From Streptomyces typhae (lineage in GTDB: Bacteria; Actinomycetota; Actinomycetes; Streptomycetales; Streptomycetaceae), in contig NZ_WPNZ01000012.1 in NCBI RefSeq assembly GCF_009755605.1, positions 1-64,000 of the forward strand: a DNA stretch of 64,000 bases, given 5' to 3'. The position numbers were made by a program, and so were the translations under genes. The notes beneath the pieces are model-generated. The model was given only the letters and a program-made list of their open reading frames with translations, was not told the DNA's origin and ran no database searches. Position 1 is the stretch's first letter; every line of letters starts with the position of its first letter. Positions 19,201-27,494 of this stretch are shown here, piece after piece.

Positions 19201-19996
19201 CGTGCAGTTCGTCGGCCACGTGCTGGACGTAGCGTCGCAGGACGGGTGAGAGATAGGCGTCGACGACGGCGGTGTCTCCGCGCGGCACGAGTTTCATCAG
19301 CGGGCTGACCTCGCTGGAGAGCGAGACCTGCGGGAAGCCGATGCGCCGCGCGAGGTCCCCGGCCGCCTGCTCGTGGGCGGGGTGCAGATGGCTGTGCACG
19401 CACACGACGGCGACGGCGCGGATGCCGTCGCCGTAGGCCTCCCGCAGGGCCGCCCCGAGTCGGTCGAGGTCGGGGGCGCGCAGCACCTCGCCGTCGGCAC
19501 CGACGCGCTCGTCGAACTCGATGACGCGGGCGTAGAGCTCCTCGGGGAGGACGATGGCGCGGGCGAAGATGTGGGGGCGGTTCTGATAGGCGATGCGCAG
19601 CGCGTCCCGGAAGCCGCGCGTGATGACAAGGGCGGTGGGCTCGCCCTTGCGCTCCAGGAGGGCGTTGGTGGCGACGGTGGTCCCCATGCGGACGGTGTCG
19701 ACGTTCTTCTGCTTCCGCGGAGCGGCCGCACGGTCCGGCAGGGCATCATGCCTTTGATGCCCTTGCGGGGTGTCCCCAGTCCCTTGCGGGGCACCCGCAT
19801 TCCCCTGCGGGGCGTCCGCCTTCTTCAACGCGTCGGCCTGTGCGAGGAGTTCCCGGATGCCGGCGACCGCCGCGTCCGCGTAGCGGTCCGGGTTGTCGGA
19901 CAGGAGCTTGTGCGTGCGCAGAGCGCCGTCCGGGCCGCGGGCGACGACGTCCGTGAACGTGCCGCCCCTGTCGACCCAGAACTGCCATCCTGTCAC
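16202..19996 (-). CDS. single-chain ATP-dependent 5-oxoprolinase (HyuA-HyuB fusion)
   Basis: The 1264-residue protein starts WQFWVDRGGTFTDVVARGPDG, the signature of eukaryote-like 5-oxoprolinases, which open 5-oxo-L-proline to L-glutamate with ATP. Residues 1 to about 690 form the hydantoinase A half (ATP site block GFDMGGTSTDVS). Residues about 720 to 1240 form the hydantoinase B half. A repetitive stretch rich in APQGN/TPQG repeats (residues about 60-90) is an insertion. It sits between cvnC (25-base gap) and cvnD (4-base overlap), so it is co-transcribed inside a conservon, which is unusual. A hydantoinase role is less likely given the N-terminus. Confidence 0.88.
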   Translation of the reverse strand: MTGWQFWVDRGGTFTDVVARGPDGALRTHKLLSDNPDRYADAAVAGIRELLAQADALKKADAPQGNAGAPQGTGDTPQGHQRHDALPDRAAAPRKQKNVDTVRMGTTVATNALLERKGEPTALVITRGFRDALRIAYQNRPHIFARAIVLPEELYARVIEFDERVGADGEVLRAPDLDRLGAALREAYGDGIRAVAVVCVHSHLHPAHEQAAGDLARRIGFPQVSLSSEVSPLMKLVPRGDTAVVDAYLSPVLRRYVQHVADELHGVRLMFMQSNGGLAAAGQFRGKDAVLSGPAGGIVGMARMSELAGFDKVIGFDMGGTSTDVSHYAGAYERVFTTQIAGVRLRAPMLDIHTVAAGGGSVLHFDGSRYRVGPDSAGAAPGPACYRGGGPLTVTDANVALGRIQAAHFPRVFGPDGDQPLDDGLVRTRFAELARDITARTGDDRTAEQVAEGYLQIAVANIAAAVKRISVQKGHDITRYALTTFGGAGGQHACMVADSLGIRTVLVPPMAGVLSALGIGLADTTAMREQSVEAPLEGAAMPRVHRTADDLETAARGELAAEDVPDDRVHVTRRAHLRYDGTDTTLAVDLTDDPDAMGRAFEERHRATYSFTLDRPVVVEALSVEATGRTEPPDLSTLGGGSAARGPARTVRLHTGGSWREVPLHHREELPPGERVTGPAIITEAGATTVVDEGWRAAMTGDGHLVMERVTAPASSSAGTEADPVLLEVFNNLFMSIAEQMGARLESTAQSVNIKERLDFSCALFDPDGNLVANAPHIPVHLGSMGTSVKEVIRRRGSTMRPGDAYAVNDPYHGGTHLPDVTVITPVFDAPGERILFHVASRGHHAEIGGIAPGSMPADSRTIEEEGILFDNWLLVEDGRFREAETLRLLTEARHPSRNPATNLADLRAQIAANHKGVDEVARMIEDFGLDVVQAYMRHVQDNAEDSVRRVIDTLEEGRFSYETDSGAVIRVQVSVDRDQRTATIDFTGTSPQLATNFNAPFAVVNAAVLYVFRTLVGDDIPLNDGCLRPLRITVPTGTFLSPQPPAAVVAGNVETSQAITGALYGALGVQAEGSGTMNNVTFGNDRYQYYETVASGSGAGDDFDGASVVQTHMTNSRLTDPEVLEWRLPVVLEEFAVRHGSGGAGRRRGGDGATRRIRFREPMTVSTLSQHRVVPPYGMAGGEPGGLGSGRLERADGSVVRLAGSDCADAGPGDVLVIETPGGGGYGPPPGAPSAAPAASPPTRPVRPTHATPPMTDAGEESE

Positions 19997-20021
19997 GTCT
20001 CAATCCCCGCTCTCGCGCTGT

Positions 20022-20423
20022 TCAGAGCGCCCGGAGGCCGTTGATCACGTCGCGCAGAATACTCTCGTCCGGCAGCTCGGCGGGGGGAACGGGGCGGGTC
20101 ACGTGCACCAGTCGGTCGTCGACCAGGTCACCGATGAGGACGCGGACGACGCCGATCGGAAGGTCCAGTTCCGCCGCCAGTTCCGCGACGGACTGCGGCG
20201 TGTCGCGGCACAGGCCGACGATGTCCACGTGCTCCGGGGACAGTGTCTGGTCGGCCTCCGTCTCCTCTGCGCGGGACTCCGCGATCACGACCGCGATCAG
20301 GTCGAGGCGGTGCTGGCCCGCGCTGGTCGTGCGGCCGCGTGTCATCGCGTACGGGCGCACCACCGGGCCCGCGTCGTCGTCGAACCAGTGCGGCATCTCG
20401 ACCTGACCGTCGTCGTCGCTCAT
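20022..20423 (-). CDS. cvnC: conservon DUF742 protein (CvnC)
   Basis: The 133-residue DUF742 protein has a winged-helix-like core; the blocks VRPYAMTRGRT, TVAELAAELDLPIG-like PQSVAELAAELDLPIG, and VRVLIGDLVDDRLV are typical. In conservons it works with CvnB and CvnD downstream of the CvnA receptor. It starts 9 bases after cvnB. The alternative start at 20433 reads another frame and was discarded. Confidence 0.9.
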   Translation of the reverse strand: MSDDDGQVEMPHWFDDDAGPVVRPYAMTRGRTTSAGQHRLDLIAVVIAESRAEETEADQTLSPEHVDIVGLCRDTPQSVAELAAELDLPIGVVRVLIGDLVDDRLVHVTRPVPPAELPDESILRDVINGLRAL

Positions 20424-20432
20424 GCCCTCCCA

Positions 20433-20873
20433 CTACCCTCCCGTGGGCAGGTCGGTGCGCGGCGCCGACCCCAGGTGCACACCCACCCTCTTGACCAGCA
20501 GCGTCATCTCGTACGCCACCAGGCCGACGTCGGAGTCCGCGTCCGCGAGCACGGCGAGACAGCTGCCGTCGCCCGCGGCCGTGACGAAGAGGAAGGCGTC
20601 GTCCAGTTCGACGACCGTCTGCCGGACCTTGCCCGCTTCGAAGTGGCGTCCGACGCCCTTGGCGAGGCTGTGGAAGCCGGACGCGACAGCGGCGAGATGC
20701 TCGCTGTCCTCACGCGTCAGGTTCTTCGACACGCCCGTGGGCAGCCCGTCCCCGGAGAGCACGAGCGCTTTGCGGATGCTGGCGACACGCTCCACCAGGT
20801 CGTCGAGGAGCCAGTTCAGCTCTCCCGATCCCCCGGTCGCGGTGGTGCGTGCGTCGGCCTTCGGTGCGGTCAT
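20433..20873 (-). CDS. cvnB: conservon roadblock/LC7 protein (CvnB)
   Basis: The 146-residue roadblock/LC7-domain protein includes ELNWLLDDLVERVASIRKAL and the central ASGFHSLAKGVGRHFE. Roadblock proteins bind small GTPases and act as regulators or activators; here the partner is expected to be CvnD. Its ATG overlaps the end of cvnA by 4 bases (20870-20873), so it is translationally coupled to the receptor gene. Confidence 0.92.
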   Translation of the reverse strand: MTAPKADARTTATGGSGELNWLLDDLVERVASIRKALVLSGDGLPTGVSKNLTREDSEHLAAVASGFHSLAKGVGRHFEAGKVRQTVVELDDAFLFVTAAGDGSCLAVLADADSDVGLVAYEMTLLVKRVGVHLGSAPRTDLPTGG

Positions 20874-23800
20874 CGACCGTCCCCCTCAGATGTCGTTCCT
20901 GGTGCTGCGCCGTCCTGGACGTCGTCGCCCGCGGCGTTCTCTTCGCGACCGCGCTGCCAGCCGCGCTGGAGCGAAGCCATCCGGCTGCGGACCTCGTCGG
21001 CGTCGCGCTCCTCCGTCCCGGCCCCGGCGGGGGCGGCGTCAGGCTCCGTACGGCGGTCCGGTGCCTGCTTCAGCTGCGGGGCGAGGCTGGCCTGCCTGAC
21101 CCTGCGCGGCAGCCCTCCCGGGGCGGGTGCGACCGGGTCGTCGGCGGCCGTGCGGGGCGGCGTGTCCATGCTGCCTGCGGCCCGGTCCATGGATCCTCTG
21201 TCCGTCCTCGCCGCCCGGTCCGCACCGGGCGGCGTCTCCGTGCGGGTGGTGGCGGGCGGCGCGTCCGACATCGGACGGCGCCGGGGCAGCAGCGGCTGCG
21301 AGCCGGCCGGGGTTTCCGTGCCCAGCGGGCGCGGCGGCGTGAGGTCGGGCCAGCCGGTGTCCGAACGGGGGCGGCGCGGCAGGTCGAGGCCGGCGCCCGC
21401 GGAGGAGTCGGCGCCGTCCCGCGCGGGGGCGCCGAGGCCGTCCCGTACGCGCCGGTCGGGGGTGCCGCGTGCGGCGCCCGGGTCCGGACGGGTGTCCGCG
21501 GGTGCCTGGCCCGTGGCCCTGGGGTCCCGTCCGGGGCCGCGCCCCGGCCAACCCGCGCCGGGCTCGCGGCGCGCGCGGGAGTCGTCGTCCAGGTCGTCCG
21601 CGCCGTCCGTGTCGCGTGTCCGCGCGGGGCCCACGCGACGCCCGTGCGAGGACACGAGCTTCGGCGTGCGGCGGCGCGCGAGCGGTACGGTGCCGCCGGG
21701 GGCCTGATCGTCGTCGAGGAGTTCTTCGGAGTGTGGCGGCTCGTGTGCGAGGGAGTCGGTGGCCCGTACCGGTTCGACGAGGTCGGGTTCCCGTGTGTCA
21801 CGCGCCTGCTGGTGCTGCTCCTTGGGGAGGTCCGTGGCGCGGCGGCGGGGGCGGAACAGGCCGCCGCGTTCGCTGTCCTCGTCCTCAAGGGCGCCAGGGA
21901 AGCCGTCCAGACCGGCCATGCCGACCGGTGCCTCCAGCTCGACCGGGCCGTCGAGAACGGAGGCGGGAAGTCCGGGGAGTTCGACGGCCGTCTGGGCGAG
22001 GGCCGCCGTCCGCTCCTTCGCGGGGTCGCCGCCGAGGGTCTTCTGGGGCAGGGGCCGGTCGAGGCGGAAACCCACGCCTCCGGTGTCGGACACGTCGTCG
22101 GTGAGCAGCGTCTCCGGTATGAACACGACAGCGGTGGTGCCGCCGTACGGGGAGGGCTGCAGAGAGACCCGGACGCGCTGGCGCTGGGCCAGGCGGCTGA
22201 CCACGAAGAGGCCGAGGCGGTCGGTGTCGGACAGTTCGAACTCGGGGGTCTCCGCCAGGCGGAGGTTGGCGTCCAGGAGGGCTTCGGAGGCCATGCCGAG
22301 GCCGCGGTCGTGGATCTCCAGGGTGAAGCCGTTGGCGACGTGCTCACCGAGGACCTGCACCGCGGTGTGCGGGGGCGAGAACACCGTGGCGTTCTCCAGG
22401 AGCTCGGCGAGCAGATGGGTGAGGTCGGCGACCGCGGGGCCCGTGACGGCGATGCGCGGCAGGCGGCGCACCTCGATGCGTTCGTAGTCCTCGACCTCGG
22501 CGACGGCGGCGCGGACGACGTCCATGAGCTGGACGGGCTTGCGCCACTGCCGTGACGGCGCGGCTCCGGAGAGGATGACCAGGCCTTCGGCGTGCCGCCG
22601 CATGCGGGTGGTGAGGTGGTCGAGGCGGAACAGGTCGGCGAGCTCGTCGGTGTCCTCGGTCCTGCGTTCCATGGTGTCGAGGAGCGTGAGCTGCTTGTGC
22701 AGCAGGACCTGGCTGCGGCGGGCGAGGTTGACGAACACTTCGGAGACGCCGCGGCGCAGGTCCGCCTGCTTGACGGTGGCTTCGACCGCGGCGCGCTGGA
22801 GGGTGTTGAGCGCCTGGCCGACCTGGCCGATCTCGTCCTTGTCGTAGGTCAGGCGGGGGGCCTCGGTCTCCACGTCGACCTGTTCGCCCGCCGCGAGGCG
22901 GCGCAGCAGGCCGGGCAGCCGCACACCGGAGGCCTCGTGGGCCTCCAGGCGCAGCCGGCGCAGGTCCCGGATCAGGCTGCGGCCGACGCGGATGGAGAGG
23001 AAGAGGGAGAAGATCACGGCGAGCAGGCCGAGCACACCGATGACGGCCAGTTGGACGATGACGCTGACGGCTGCGGGGCGGGCGCGTTCCCGCAGGCGCT
23101 CGACGGCGTCGTCGTTGCGGTCGGCGAGGCCGGTCAGGACCTTGCGTGCCTCGCGGTTCCAGTCGCCGGAGGTGACCCCGCGCGGGGTGCCGGCGCCGGA
23201 CTCCACCAGGGACTTCTCGGCGTCGCGCAGGCGGCTGGTCTCGGCGCCGTTCCAGTAGCGCTCGAAGCGGGCGCGCTCGGCGTCGGGGAGCTGCGCGAGG
23301 CTGTTGTCCAGGAGCAGGCTGCGCTGCGCCGTCAGATCGGTGACCTGGCGGATCTCACCTCTGGTGACACTGCCCGCGACGAGCGCCGAACCGATCAACG
23401 CGTCCTCGCGGGACAGCAGTTCCCGCGCCTGGTCGACACCGACGAGCGCGCGGCCCTCCGCGGTGACACCCACGTCGTCGAGGGCGTTGAGCGTCATCAG
23501 GAAGCCGAAGCAGGGCTCGGTCAGGCGCGTGTACATCTTCAGCGCCTTCTCGCGGCTGATCGTGCCTTCCTCGACCGTGCGGCGCAGCGCGTCGAGGCCC
23601 TTGAAGGCGTCGAGGGCCACGCTGAGGCGCTCCTCGGACTGATCGTCGAGCGATCCGCGCGAGTCGGAGTGCTTGGCCCGGTACTCGACCCTGGCCACGC
23701 TCTTGTCGGTGGCCTCCCGGCTGCGTCGCAGTGCGGCGAGTGCGTCCGAGGCCCGGGGGTCCGCCAGATAGACGAGGGTCTGACGGCGCTCCTCCTGGAC

Positions 23801-23983
23801 CACCTCGGCGGCGTCCTGGACGGGAAAGGCCAGCTCGTCAATGATCTTGGCGGTGCCGATCAGCTTGTTCGCCTCGCGCCCCGTGAGGAACGTGGCAAAG
23901 CCCCAGATCGCCGTGAGGGACACGAGCGGCACGAGCAGCAATGCCACGATCTTCCGGCGGATTGACTTCCCGCGAAAGCGCAT
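20870..23983 (-). CDS. cvnA: conservon membrane receptor, histidine-kinase-like (CvnA)
   Basis: The 1037-residue protein starts MRFRGKSIRRKIVALLLVPL, with a first membrane segment at about 10-32. An extracellular nitrate-sensor-like helical region follows to about 315. A second membrane segment (VIVQLAVIGVLGLLAVIF) and a HAMP-like stretch come next. A HATPase domain then shows the N box LLAELLENATVFSPPH, G1 DRGLGM and G2 LGLFVVSRLA. The last 300 residues are Pro/Arg/Asp-rich and look disordered. The start at 23983 follows GGGGGAGGCC; the longer frame is rejected. It heads the conservon operon. Confidence 0.92.
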   Translation of the reverse strand: MRFRGKSIRRKIVALLLVPLVSLTAIWGFATFLTGREANKLIGTAKIIDELAFPVQDAAEVVQEERRQTLVYLADPRASDALAALRRSREATDKSVARVEYRAKHSDSRGSLDDQSEERLSVALDAFKGLDALRRTVEEGTISREKALKMYTRLTEPCFGFLMTLNALDDVGVTAEGRALVGVDQARELLSREDALIGSALVAGSVTRGEIRQVTDLTAQRSLLLDNSLAQLPDAERARFERYWNGAETSRLRDAEKSLVESGAGTPRGVTSGDWNREARKVLTGLADRNDDAVERLRERARPAAVSVIVQLAVIGVLGLLAVIFSLFLSIRVGRSLIRDLRRLRLEAHEASGVRLPGLLRRLAAGEQVDVETEAPRLTYDKDEIGQVGQALNTLQRAAVEATVKQADLRRGVSEVFVNLARRSQVLLHKQLTLLDTMERRTEDTDELADLFRLDHLTTRMRRHAEGLVILSGAAPSRQWRKPVQLMDVVRAAVAEVEDYERIEVRRLPRIAVTGPAVADLTHLLAELLENATVFSPPHTAVQVLGEHVANGFTLEIHDRGLGMASEALLDANLRLAETPEFELSDTDRLGLFVVSRLAQRQRVRVSLQPSPYGGTTAVVFIPETLLTDDVSDTGGVGFRLDRPLPQKTLGGDPAKERTAALAQTAVELPGLPASVLDGPVELEAPVGMAGLDGFPGALEDEDSERGGLFRPRRRATDLPKEQHQQARDTREPDLVEPVRATDSLAHEPPHSEELLDDDQAPGGTVPLARRRTPKLVSSHGRRVGPARTRDTDGADDLDDDSRARREPGAGWPGRGPGRDPRATGQAPADTRPDPGAARGTPDRRVRDGLGAPARDGADSSAGAGLDLPRRPRSDTGWPDLTPPRPLGTETPAGSQPLLPRRRPMSDAPPATTRTETPPGADRAARTDRGSMDRAAGSMDTPPRTAADDPVAPAPGGLPRRVRQASLAPQLKQAPDRRTEPDAAPAGAGTEERDADEVRSRMASLQRGWQRGREENAAGDDVQDGAAPGTTSEGDGR

Positions 23984-24569
23984 GGCCTCCCCCAGATCGG
24001 GCCCCTCGCGATCAGGAATTGACCGGGGGCACGCATGTGCGTCAACAAACGGCGCGAGCCTACTACTGACACACGGGCAACTCGAAGGCACGTCCGGACG
24101 CTTTTCAGCCGTGACGCGAAAGGGACGTCACCAGTTGTCCGGGCATTGGGGGAGATTGCCTCCCGCATGCGGCGCCAGCCCGACACCCCCATCCCCCGTG
24201 CCGGACGGCCCAGTTGGCCTGAAGTGTTCGCTGCATGGAACCATTCGCGGCAGGAGGGGATCTTCCCTGCCGGGCGGGAATCTTTCGGGACACCCGTTCG
24301 TCTCTCAGTACGAGAGCAGTTGCTCGGGGGGATACGGGGTAGCCGGGGCCATACAAGGGACACGAACGACAGGCGGGCACGCGCGGAGTCCCTTGCGCTG
24401 CCGCGTGAAGCGCCGTAAAGCGGGCAGCAAGTGGAGAGTCGGACATGAGAGCTCTCGATCGACCGGCCGCGCGGCACCCGGCAGGACGGCCACGGCATCG
24501 GCTCAGCAGCCGGTGCGGGGTCAGGCAGACGCACGGGCAGGGCAGCGCAGCGGGGGGAGTGACGAGTTG
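23984..24569. other. divergent intergenic region between cvnA and a membrane protein gene
   Basis: This 586-base gap holds the promoters of the leftward conservon operon and of the rightward hypothetical membrane protein. Its base composition is closer to even than the neighbouring genes. Reading frames entering it from either side lack GC bias at third positions. No strong palindrome was recognised. Confidence 0.5.
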
Positions 24570-25157
24570 ATGGGCACGAAGGAACGTCGGAGGGCGTCGG
24601 AGGACGTACGAACGCCGGGGGGCACGCGGACGCTGGAGGGCGCACGGACGCCGGGCGCGGGGCCGCACGCGGTGGCATCCGCCGGGTACGGCCCCGAGGC
24701 CTACGACGAGGACGATCAGGGCGACGAGTACGTCGAACGGCGGGAGTTGTGGATCGAGGAGCCCGCGACCCGGCGGAGACTGCCGGACCCCGTGCGGTCG
24801 GCGGCCGTGCGGGCGGTGCTCATCGTGTCGCTGACGCTCATCCAGGCGATGACGGCGTTCTTCTGCACGATGGCCGAGTCCTGGCTCGCCTTCCCCATGG
24901 TCCTCAGCAGCGTGGCCAGCACGATCGGGGCCACCTGGAGCGTGTGCGACGTCTGGGTGACCCGCCAGGTGTGGAACCAGCGCAACGGCGTCGTGTCGAT
25001 GCCCAGCAGCTCGGCGCGTCAGCTGCGCCGAGAGCGGCGCCGGGCCCGGCGCGACGCCCGTGCCGCCGCCCGCTCCGCGGCCACCCGCTCGAAGGAGGAC
25101 ATACGCAGCCGCGGAGGCGCCGGCGGCGGAGCTAGGGGACAGCTGTCGCACCCGTAG
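24570..25157 (+). CDS. hypothetical membrane protein
   Basis: This is a 195-residue protein with no recognised family. The first 90 residues are hydrophilic and Gly/Thr/Glu-rich, including a repeated TPGGTRTLEGARTPG pattern. Two hydrophobic helices follow, VRAVLIVSLTLIQAMTAFF and WLAFPMVLSSVASTIGATW, and the C-terminus is very Arg/Ala-rich and basic. The ATG at 24570 is set by GGGGGGAG about ten bases upstream. It diverges from the conservon and its end overlaps that of the convergent reductase gene (25132). A nucleic acid or membrane surface could attract the basic tail, but that is a guess. Confidence 0.7.
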   Translation: MGTKERRRASEDVRTPGGTRTLEGARTPGAGPHAVASAGYGPEAYDEDDQGDEYVERRELWIEEPATRRRLPDPVRSAAVRAVLIVSLTLIQAMTAFFCTMAESWLAFPMVLSSVASTIGATWSVCDVWVTRQVWNQRNGVVSMPSSSARQLRRERRRARRDARAAARSAATRSKEDIRSRGGAGGGARGQLSHP

Positions 25158-26841
25158 CGCGCTCGGCTCCACTCGGTCTTGGCCTCGGCCCCGTCTCCGG
25201 CCCCTGGGTCCGCAGTTGGCGCCGCACCTTCATGAAAGGCCGCGGCCGATCGACGGCGAGAGCGGCTCGCAGTCGGCCGGCCTGCTCGTAGAGGGCCAGG
25301 AAGCTGCCGCTGTCCACACTGCCCTCCTCGATGCGTACGGTGGCGTCCGCGGGCCGGTGTCCGGCGAACTGGATGCGGGAGCCGTACTGGTCGGACCAGA
25401 AGTACGGGAGTGCGCTGAAGGTCTCCACGGTGCGTCCGGCGAGCAAGTTGCGTACGGCGACGCGAGGTTGTTCGGTCGCGCTCGTCCAGTGCTCGGCGCG
25501 GACGCCGCCGACACGGGCCACATCCCCCACGGCGACCACCTGGGGAAGGCTGGTGACACAGCCGGCGTCGCAGTGGACACCGTCACGGTCGGCGAGCACG
25601 CCGTCCGCCAGCCAGCCCGAGTTGGGGGTCGCACCGATGCCGACGACGACCACGTCCGCGCGCAGGAGGCGGCCGTCGGTGAGCTCTACAGCGGTGACGC
25701 GTTCGGGGCGGGTCCTGCCGCCGGATCGCGCCGCGCCACCGGAGGACCCTGCGGCACGGAGGCCCACTCCGCCCCGGGGGCCCACTGCGCCAGGAGGGAC
25801 CGTCGCACCATGCGAGCCCGCCGTGGCACGGGAGCCCACCGTGCCATGCGAGCCCGCCGACCCACCGGCGGCCGTGTGGCGCAGGCGCGTTACCCCCGTC
25901 CCGGTCAGCAGGCGCACGCCGCCGCGCCGGTGCAGGCCGGCGCAGAACGCGGCCATGTCGGGGCCGAGTTGCGGGATCAGGGGCAGGGGTGCCGCCTCGA
26001 CGACGGTGACGTCGTGGCCCAGCGCGGCGCACGACGACGCCGTCTCCGCGCCGATGAAGCCGCCGCCGATCACCACGACGCTGCGCGGCCCCCGGTTCAG
26101 TTCGGCGCGCAGGGCACGGGCGTCGTCGAGGGTGCGCAGGGTGTGGACGCCCGCGAGTCGCGGGCCCGGCAGGCGACGGGCCGACGCGCCGGTCGCCACG
26201 ACCACGCCGTCGGTGACGACCGCACGGCCGTCGTCGAGGTGGACGGTGCGGCCGCGGGGGTCGAGTCGGGTCGCGCGCACACCGAGCAGCCAGTCGGCGG
26301 CCAGCTCGGCGATCTCCTCGGGGTCGGCGAGGGTGAGGAGGCTGCCGTCGGTGGTCGCCTCGTCGAGGCCTGAGGCGGCCGGGTGCGGGGGGTTCTGGCC
26401 CGGGGCGGCCGGGTGCGGGGCGCCGAGGTTCGGCTTGCCGGGGCGCGCCTCGTCGCGGCAAGCCGAACCTCGGGCTGCCCCGCCGAGGTTCGTACCTCCG
26501 GGAGCCGCCTCACCGGGCGGAGCGGTGATGGCTTCGTGCGCGTACGCGGGCGGGCCCGCATCCGCGAGGAAACCCGCGTGCGCGAGGGATTCCTCGTGCG
26601 CAAAGCAGTCCCTGTTCGCGAGCGAGCCCTCGTACGCGAGGGAGTTGTTGTCCGCGAGGGATCCCTTGTGCGCGAGGGATCCCTCGTTCGCCAGGAAGTC
26701 CTTGGACAGCGGTGGACGGTCGTACGGCGGATGAGGCTCCGCTCCGATGATCACGAGGCGGCCGTCGTAGCCCTGGGCACGCAGTTCGCGTGCCGCGTAG
26801 AGACCGGCGAGGGAGGCGCCCACGACGGCGACGGTCCTCAT
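25132..26841 (-). CDS. FAD/NAD(P)H-dependent ferredoxin reductase with repeat insertions
   Basis: This flavoprotein reductase of the BenC/putidaredoxin-reductase kind carries electrons from NAD(P)H to a Rieske ferredoxin. The N-terminal FAD fold VAVVGASLAGLYAARELR, PPYDRPPLSKDFL, the NAD fold VVVIGGGFIGAETASS and the GDVARVGG block are all visible. At 569 residues it is about 150 longer than usual. Residues about 51-163 are an insertion of GSLA-type repeats followed by a Pro/Gly tract, and a second Gly/Ser/Ala insertion lies at about 355-405. It overlaps the Rieske ferredoxin gene by 4 bases, and the two probably serve the betaine oxygenase at 33776. Confidence 0.88.
   Translation of the reverse strand: MRTVAVVGASLAGLYAARELRAQGYDGRLVIIGAEPHPPYDRPPLSKDFLANEGSLAHKGSLADNNSLAYEGSLANRDCFAHEESLAHAGFLADAGPPAYAHEAITAPPGEAAPGGTNLGGAARGSACRDEARPGKPNLGAPHPAAPGQNPPHPAASGLDEATTDGSLLTLADPEEIAELAADWLLGVRATRLDPRGRTVHLDDGRAVVTDGVVVATGASARRLPGPRLAGVHTLRTLDDARALRAELNRGPRSVVVIGGGFIGAETASSCAALGHDVTVVEAAPLPLIPQLGPDMAAFCAGLHRRGGVRLLTGTGVTRLRHTAAGGSAGSHGTVGSRATAGSHGATVPPGAVGPRGGVGLRAAGSSGGAARSGGRTRPERVTAVELTDGRLLRADVVVVGIGATPNSGWLADGVLADRDGVHCDAGCVTSLPQVVAVGDVARVGGVRAEHWTSATEQPRVAVRNLLAGRTVETFSALPYFWSDQYGSRIQFAGHRPADATVRIEEGSVDSGSFLALYEQAGRLRAALAVDRPRPFMKVRRQLRTQGPETGPRPRPSGAERATGATAVP
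26580..26700. repeat. in-frame short tandem repeats inside the reductase gene
   Basis: Degenerate units of about 21-24 bp, built around GCGAGGGATCCCT and related GTTCGCGAG/GTGCGCGAG blocks, recur through this interval. They encode the SLAHKGSLADNNSLAYEGSLA-type stretch. All spacings keep the reading frame. Confidence 0.75.
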
Positions 26842-27308
26842 GCGGCGGAGTCCTCGGCGGCGAGCGGGCCCAGCGCGGCGGCGGCCGAGGTGGTCGCGGT
26901 GGCCGGGGCGACCGCGGCGACCGGGGCGGTCACGGCAGCCGACGCGGTCACGGTGGCCGGGGTGGTCGCGGCGACCGGTGTCCGGGCCGGCATCGGGACG
27001 GCGGCCGGTTCGGTGAGGTGGACATGGATCGTCCCGTCGACCACGCTCACGCGGTGGGTGCGCACCGCGCGCCGGGCCGGCAGGCACGTCGGCTCGCCCG
27101 TGCGGAGGTCGAAGGTGGCCGCGTGCAGGGGGCATTCGACCAGACAGCCCTCGAGCCAGCCCTCGGACAGGGAGGCGTCCTGGTGACTGCAGGTGTCGTC
27201 GACGGCGTACAGCTCGCCGTCCGCGTTGAACACCGCGACGGGCGGTGTGGTGTCGAGCCGGACGGACTCGCCCGAGGGGAGGTCTTCGATACGGCAGACG
27301 GGGAGCAC
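26838..27308 (-). CDS. Rieske [2Fe-2S] ferredoxin
   Basis: This small Rieske ferredoxin of 156 residues is the likely electron carrier between the reductase and the Rieske oxygenase. The cluster ligands are seen in CSHQDASLSEG and, about 18 residues on, CPLHAATFD. A GTG at 27308 (VLPVCRIED) is preferred because AGAGGAGGGCCC lies directly before it; upstream ATGs at 27392 and 27383 lack a site. The last 55 residues are an Ala/Thr/Val/Pro tail with repeats such as ATTPATVTASAAV, not found in ordinary ferredoxins. It overlaps the reductase gene by 4 bases. Confidence 0.88.
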   Translation of the reverse strand: MLPVCRIEDLPSGESVRLDTTPPVAVFNADGELYAVDDTCSHQDASLSEGWLEGCLVECPLHAATFDLRTGEPTCLPARRAVRTHRVSVVDGTIHVHLTEPAAVPMPARTPVAATTPATVTASAAVTAPVAAVAPATATTSAAAALGPLAAEDSAA

Positions 27309-27402
27309 GGGCCCTCCTCTGGATCGGTCGGCCCGTTCCTGGGCCGTTTCGGCGAGGGACTCTTCGCTAGCATGCAGTTTCATATGACGCATCAGAGAGC
27401 GC

Positions 27403-27415
27403 TATGCGCAACAGA
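27403..27415. promoter_or_regulatory. candidate IclR operator between ferredoxin and iclR
   Basis: TATGCGCAACAGA in the divergent gap forms, with the bases to its left, an imperfect dyad (TTGCGC-ATA-GCGCTC on the minus strand). The block CGCAACAGA recurs exactly at 28675-28683 before the formaldehyde dehydrogenase gene. A third related copy, TAGCGCAAC, is at 28653-28661. This shared motif at both promoters flanking iclR suggests its binding site. Confidence 0.45.
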
Positions 27416-27494
27416 ATCCGGTGGGAAGCCCATCGCGTCAAGGGCCTCCCTGGGACGCGGCTTCGAACGGCCGCCGAGTGGTGAGAGTTGAGAT

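Noticed and set aside
27309..27392. Extended start of the Rieske ferredoxin at ATG 27392 or 27383
   Set aside because: Neither has a ribosome-binding site, whereas the GTG at 27308 has AGAGGAGG directly before it.
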